Source of the DNA: JBNLBT01 sp050303435
GTDB lineage: Bacteria > Pseudomonadota > Gammaproteobacteria > Xanthomonadales > Marinicellaceae
Assembly: GCA_050303435.1 (NCBI GenBank)
Contig: JBNLBT010000004.1
Span: forward strand, 14,970 to 78,969
Reading direction: 5' to 3'
DNA length: 64,000 bases
Part shown: positions 60,754 to 64,000 of the stretch, in pieces
How positions within the stretch are numbered: position 1 is the stretch's first letter
Layout of the letters: each line of letters begins with the position of its first letter
The notes under the pieces: generated by a model
The model's database searches: none
What the model saw: the letters and a program-made list of their open reading frames with translations, nothing else
Told to the model about the DNA's origin: nothing
Position numbers and translations under genes: made by a program

Positions 60754-61500
60754 ATGAATTGGTATGCCGATGACGACATGTGGCGTGATTTTTATCATTG
60801 CATGTTCGATGAGGACAGCTTTGCCGAAGCCGCTGAACAGTGTCAGGCCATGCTGAACTGGCTGGATGCGCCGCCACAGCGGGTGCTGGATGCGGCCTGC
60901 GGTCCGGGTCGGCACCTGTGTGGATTTGCGCAGTTGGGTCTGCAGGTCCAGGGCGTGGATTTGAGTGCCTATCTGCTGGCACAGGCGCGGCAGCGACTTG
61001 AACGACAGGGTCTTGCCGCGCAGCTGACGCAAAGCGACCTGTTGCAGCACCGCCCGCAACAACCGGTGCATCTGATCACCCACCTGTTCAATTCCTTTGG
61101 ATACTACGCCGATGAGTCCGACAACCGGGCCGTGCTGAAGCGCTTTTGCGATTGGCTGGAGCCGGGTGGTCACCTGGTGATTGATGTGTTCAGCAAAGAG
61201 CTTTTGGCGCGCAGCATTGAACCGGTGCACCTGACCGAATACGACAACGGCGATGTGCGCATCGAACGGCCGATCCTGATCGATGACATGTCACGCTACA
61301 GCAATGAGTGGATGCTGGTGCGCGGCGATCAGGTCATTCGCTGGGCCTATTCACACGCGGTGTACGCCGCCACCGAATTGCAGGCCGCGTTGCGCGACGC
61401 CGGATTTGAAGTCGTGCAGACGTTTGGCAATTTCGATGGCGATGCCTATGACCTGGATGCTGAGCGCCTGATCGTACTGGCGCGCAAAGTCGCCCGCTGA
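60754..61500 (+). CDS. class I SAM-dependent methyltransferase
   Basis: A 248-aa methyltransferase with motif I VLDAACGPGRHLCGFA (about 45-60), the acidic end of strand 2 in VQGVDLSAYLLAQARQRL and the post-motif LITHLFNSFGYYADE. The C-terminal half has the beta-hairpin insertion seen in small-molecule methyltransferases (HLVIDVFSKELLARS). Substrate unknown. Preceded by the YegP terminator and AGGAGT at its own site, so it is a separate gene. Confidence 0.85.
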   Translation: MNWYADDDMWRDFYHCMFDEDSFAEAAEQCQAMLNWLDAPPQRVLDAACGPGRHLCGFAQLGLQVQGVDLSAYLLAQARQRLERQGLAAQLTQSDLLQHRPQQPVHLITHLFNSFGYYADESDNRAVLKRFCDWLEPGGHLVIDVFSKELLARSIEPVHLTEYDNGDVRIERPILIDDMSRYSNEWMLVRGDQVIRWAYSHAVYAATELQAALRDAGFEVVQTFGNFDGDAYDLDAERLIVLARKVAR

Positions 61501-61513
61501 GGCGTGGCGCGCC

Positions 61514-62437
61514 CTAGGCGGCGCTTTTTTTGCGCCGGCTGAGGCTGGTCTGCGGGTACGGAATGGAACATCCGTGCAGTTCCAGTTCAACTTTCATCCG
61601 TTCCAGCAGATCGCTGCGCACGGGCCAGAAATCAGCGGTTTTGACCCAGGATCGGGCGGAAAAATTGACGCTGGAGTCGGCCAGTTCCATCATCAGCACC
61701 TGCGGTTCCGGATCGGACAGCACGCCGCTGTGTTCGCGCATCACTTTAAGCATGACGTCGCGGGCGACTTTAAGGTCGTCCTCGTAATCCACGCCGATGG
61801 TCAGATCGATGCGGCGCGTGTCCAGGGCGCTGTAGTTGACGATGGGGTCGGAGGTCACCAGATTGTTCGGCAGGATGACTTTTTTGTTGTCCGGAGTTTT
61901 CAGCGTGGTGTTGAAGATGCCGGTTTCAATGACGCTGCCGGACACGCCGGCGACTTCGACAAAGTCGCCCAGACGAAACGGCCGAAAAATCACCAGCATG
62001 ACGCCAGAGGCAAAATTTGACAGCGAATCTTTCAGTGCCAGGCCGACGGCCAGACCCGCGGCGCCGAGGATCGCCAGCAGCGAAGTGGTTTTGATGCCCA
62101 GCTGCGACAGCGCGGTGATGATGACCACCACCAGCAAAACGTAGTACACCAGCTTGCTGAGAAAACGCACCAGCATGACTTCAGTGTTGGCACGTTCCAG
62201 CCCGCGAGTGGTCCAGCTCGACAGCATCCGGGCGATGCGTTTGCCGATCAGGAATATCAGCAGGGCAATGATCAGACCCTGAGTCACGTCCCACAGCGCC
62301 GAAGGGTCATTGATCACTTCTATGGCGTTGTCTTTGAGGTCTTCAATCAGTGTGGTTTCATCGCCGCCCTGTGCGGCGTCACTGCCCGCGGTGTTTTCGG
62401 CCGCTGTGCTTTCGCTGTTGTCGGTGTCTTGGAACAT
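61514..62437 (-). CDS. MscS-type mechanosensitive ion channel
   Basis: A 307-aa channel of the small MscS family that opens under membrane tension to release solutes. After an acidic N-terminus (about 1-40) come three membrane helices (about 50-70, 85-110, 120-140), the last being the pore helix with LGAAGLAVGLALKDSLSNFASG. The beta domain follows with RPFRLGDFVEVAGVSGSV and TTLKTPDNKKVILPNN, then a mixed C-terminal domain ending in a basic tail (SLSRRKKSAA). Single gene; converges on the methyltransferase. Confidence 0.92.
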   Translation of the reverse strand: MFQDTDNSESTAAENTAGSDAAQGGDETTLIEDLKDNAIEVINDPSALWDVTQGLIIALLIFLIGKRIARMLSSWTTRGLERANTEVMLVRFLSKLVYYVLLVVVIITALSQLGIKTTSLLAILGAAGLAVGLALKDSLSNFASGVMLVIFRPFRLGDFVEVAGVSGSVIETGIFNTTLKTPDNKKVILPNNLVTSDPIVNYSALDTRRIDLTIGVDYEDDLKVARDVMLKVMREHSGVLSDPEPQVLMMELADSSVNFSARSWVKTADFWPVRSDLLERMKVELELHGCSIPYPQTSLSRRKKSAA

Positions 62438-62506
62438 GTTGATTGCAATATCTGTGATTTCAGAATGCGCGCATTGTAACAGACGCGCCGTGAAGGGCGT
62501 TTCACA

Positions 62507-63262
62507 TCAGACGAAACCGGCCACCATCACGCGTTTTTTGTGGCGGTGCTGTTCATAGCCGTCTTCCGGCACCGGCACCAGTTGCACGTCGCGAAAGCCG
62601 ACCGCCCGCATGATCCACATCAGCGCTTCAATGCTCGGTGCCAGACAAATGCCGGTGGTGCTCATTTCCGGGCCATGCACTTCTTCGGTTTCATCGATGA
62701 TGGCAAAGCTGCCCATCATCGGTTTGACGAATTCATAATGGCCCCAGTCAAGCTGGCCGGAGAGATTCGGGGCCACCTGCGTTTCGATCAGGCACACTTC
62801 TTTGGTCAGTGAATGCGCGGTGCGAATCGCGCCCACCGGGTTTTCCAGGTGATAGATCAGCCCCAGCATGAGCACGATTTCAAAGCGCCCGTATTTTTCC
62901 GGCATCACGTCGTGCACGTCGACCTGACGGGCCTTGAAGCGTTCCTGCAGTTGCAGGCCACGGGCGATCAGGTTGGCATCGTCGACGTGATCCTTGCGCG
63001 CTTCCAGTCCCAGCACATCGGCGCCTTTGGCCGCCAGTTGGGTGGCAAAATAGCCTTCATGACAGGCCAGGTCGACAGCGCGCACCGACTCCCAGCGGCC
63101 GGCGAACAGCGGTTCCAGCACACCCGCCATCATGTCCAGCCGGGTGCTGTGCACTTTTTGGGCTTCAGCCGGCAGATAAGATGTGGTGCTGGAGCCGTCC
63201 GGCAAATGAAATTCATAAAACCATTGCTTGCTCAGAATCTGTTGCAGTGTGTCGTCGTTCAT
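62507..63262 (-). CDS. CmoB-like SAM methyltransferase (DUF1698-type)
   Basis: A 251-aa Rossmann methyltransferase: DLACHEGYFATQLAAKGADVLGLEAR (motif I and acidic loop), KYGRFEIVLMLGLIYHLENPVGAIRTA and the ETQVA segment match the core of CmoB-type enzymes, which add a carboxymethyl group to U34 of tRNA, but it lacks the N-terminal extension of E. coli CmoB. It may modify another substrate. ATG 63262 overlaps the stop of the next-upstream alpha/beta hydrolase gene by 4 bp (ATGA). The upstream frame to 63301 is not used. Confidence 0.75.
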   Translation of the reverse strand: MNDDTLQQILSKQWFYEFHLPDGSSTTSYLPAEAQKVHSTRLDMMAGVLEPLFAGRWESVRAVDLACHEGYFATQLAAKGADVLGLEARKDHVDDANLIARGLQLQERFKARQVDVHDVMPEKYGRFEIVLMLGLIYHLENPVGAIRTAHSLTKEVCLIETQVAPNLSGQLDWGHYEFVKPMMGSFAIIDETEEVHGPEMSTTGICLAPSIEALMWIMRAVGFRDVQLVPVPEDGYEQHRHKKRVMVAGFV

Positions 63263-63876
63263 GTGTCCAGGTTCCCGTGTTGGAGAAAATGCAGCACCCA
63301 TTTTCTGGCTTTTTTGTTGGTCAGAAGTCCCAGGTGATTGGTGTGGATGATGCGGTGGGCGTCAATCCAGTCGGCTTCGGTTTCCTGCACCGCGACGGTG
63401 CCATCGCTGGCCCGGTCCATGTGTTTGACCAGGCGCCCGACGCCCCAGTGCATGTTGCCGGCGAGCATTGCGGTGGGCCGCAATGACTGGCCTTCGGTGA
63501 CGCCATTGATCAACGGTTCGGTGGCTTCCTTGAGCAGCCATTTGTGCCATTTGCGTCGATGCAGTGCGCGCGCCACGGACGAGCCGTTGATGGGTGAGCC
63601 AAGCATCACCAGTTTGCCGGACTTGCGCACCCGCGGCAGCGCCCGCATGCACAGAATGCCGCCCATGCTGTGCGCCACCAGGTGCACCACCTCTTCGGGG
63701 CGGCTGTTGATGCAGGCCACCAGCGCGTCGACGTTTTCTGCAAACGGCCGGCCGGTGGTTGAATAGCCGAAATCCTGGGTTTGGTAACCGGCACGACGCA
63801 GACCGCGCGTCAGTTTACCCATGGTCCATGGAAACATCCACAGACCGTGCACCAGAATCACCGATTCATTCTTCAT
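63259..63876 (-). CDS. alpha/beta hydrolase
   Basis: A 205-aa lipase/esterase-like hydrolase: oxyanion region VILVHGLWMFPW, nucleophile elbow VAHSMGGILCM (serine near residue 68), a strand LVMLGSPINGSS and a late His in RIIHTNHLGLL. It is close to the PGAP1/LipA-type acyl hydrolases; no signal peptide is seen, so it acts in the cytoplasm. ATG 63876 overlaps the aspS stop by 11 bp; the stop overlaps the CmoB-like gene. Confidence 0.85.
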   Translation of the reverse strand: MKNESVILVHGLWMFPWTMGKLTRGLRRAGYQTQDFGYSTTGRPFAENVDALVACINSRPEEVVHLVAHSMGGILCMRALPRVRKSGKLVMLGSPINGSSVARALHRRKWHKWLLKEATEPLINGVTEGQSLRPTAMLAGNMHWGVGRLVKHMDRASDGTVAVQETEADWIDAHRIIHTNHLGLLTNKKARKWVLHFLQHGNLDT

Positions 63877-64000
63877 CGTCCTTGCGAACGGTTTGAATGT
63901 GCAACTCCTGCAGCGCCGCGTCGTCCACGGCCGAGGGTGCACGGGTCATGTTGCAGGAACCGCTGGCGGTTTTCGGAAACGCGATCACTTCGCGAATGGA
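63866..64000 (-). CDS. aspS: aspartyl-tRNA synthetase, C-terminal end
   Basis: The last 44 codons of a gene running off the right edge. The visible peptide SIREVIAFPKTASGSCNMT followed by RAPSAVDDAALQELHIQTV is the characteristic C-terminus of bacterial-type aspartyl-tRNA synthetase (IRDVIAFPK then TxAPSxVDxxQLxELxI). The stop is at 63866-63868. It overlaps the hydrolase start, making aspS the likely first gene of an aspS-hydrolase-methyltransferase operon. Confidence 0.85.
   Translation of the reverse strand, partial: SIREVIAFPKTASGSCNMTRAPSAVDDAALQELHIQTVRKDDEE

Noticed and set aside
1..64000. CRISPR arrays, prophage genes, insertion-sequence transposases, tRNA or rRNA genes
   Set aside because: No regularly spaced direct repeats, no phage structural or integrase/transposase motifs and no recognisable tRNA or rRNA sequence was found on reading both strands.

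Overview
The window is a compact, GC-rich bacterial chromosome segment with about 57 protein genes, most of them packed in short operons with ATGA-type overlaps. The gene set points to a gammaproteobacterium: rdgC, an lptD-surA-pdxA-rsmA operon, a soluble lytic transglycosylase (slt), a full-length HD-type cca, argS followed by a SPOR protein, trhO, and feoA/feoB. Large secreted proteins of beta-helix, DUF5666-like and Ser-protease type, some with a C-terminal F-rich or GFE ending, suggest the Xanthomonadales/Lysobacterales neighbourhood; that placement is inference. No rRNA, tRNA, CRISPR array, prophage or intact insertion sequence was seen.

Layout. 1-1250: end of a 2'-5' RNA ligase-like gene and a cysteine-synthase-family gene (minus). 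1533-6393: secreted beta-helix protein, a 100-bp palindromic element, then a DUF6502-like regulator-type gene followed by a secreted DUF5666-type protein. 6626-7976: coupled DCC / DoxX-like / COQ7-like genes. 8173-9936: lipoprotein phosphoesterase. 10012-17260: rdgC, HD hydrolase, slt, cca and an M14 peptidase in one overlapping run, then an S9 peptidase (17347-19800). 19815-20713: two tandem paralogous small exported proteins of no family I recognise. 20912-27657: GMC oxidoreductase, VOC protein, quinone reductase, DEAD-box helicase, glutathione peroxidase, YwbE, TrhO and a 55-aa protein. 28174-33955: heme uptake locus (hmuTUV, HugZ-like heme-handling protein, divergent TonB receptor) sharing a Fur-type control region. 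34057-36005: BlaI-type repressor and M56 membrane peptidase with a coiled-coil tail. 36208-39714: two exported amidohydrolases. 40042-41514: group II PLP decarboxylase. 42027-42905: LpxL-type acyltransferase. 42936-48724: large secreted serine protease, SPOR protein, argS. 48898-51296: feoAB with FNR-like and Fur-like sites. 51347-54099: mutL-miaA. 54112-60142: fmdB-like, then bioD, rsmA, pdxA, surA and lptD (read lptD to bioD on minus). 60282-64000: YegP, methyltransferases, MscS channel, alpha/beta hydrolase, end of aspS.

How it fits together. Two iron systems (heme import and degradation; ferrous iron import) each carry a recognisable Fur-type site, and the ferrous system adds an FNR-like site, suggesting iron and oxygen control. 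Envelope biogenesis (lptD, surA, lpxL-like, slt, SPOR protein) and RNA/translation functions (argS, aspS, cca, miaA, trhO, rsmA, DEAD-box helicase) are the core genes. Many secreted peptidases and amidohydrolases suggest a protein- or peptide-degrading lifestyle. The least explained parts are the small paralog pair at 19815-20713, the BlaI/M56 module, an orphan palindrome-promoter-hairpin unit at 39883-39992, a possible small RNA ending at 42000, and the structured gene-poor stretch at 27658-28173.
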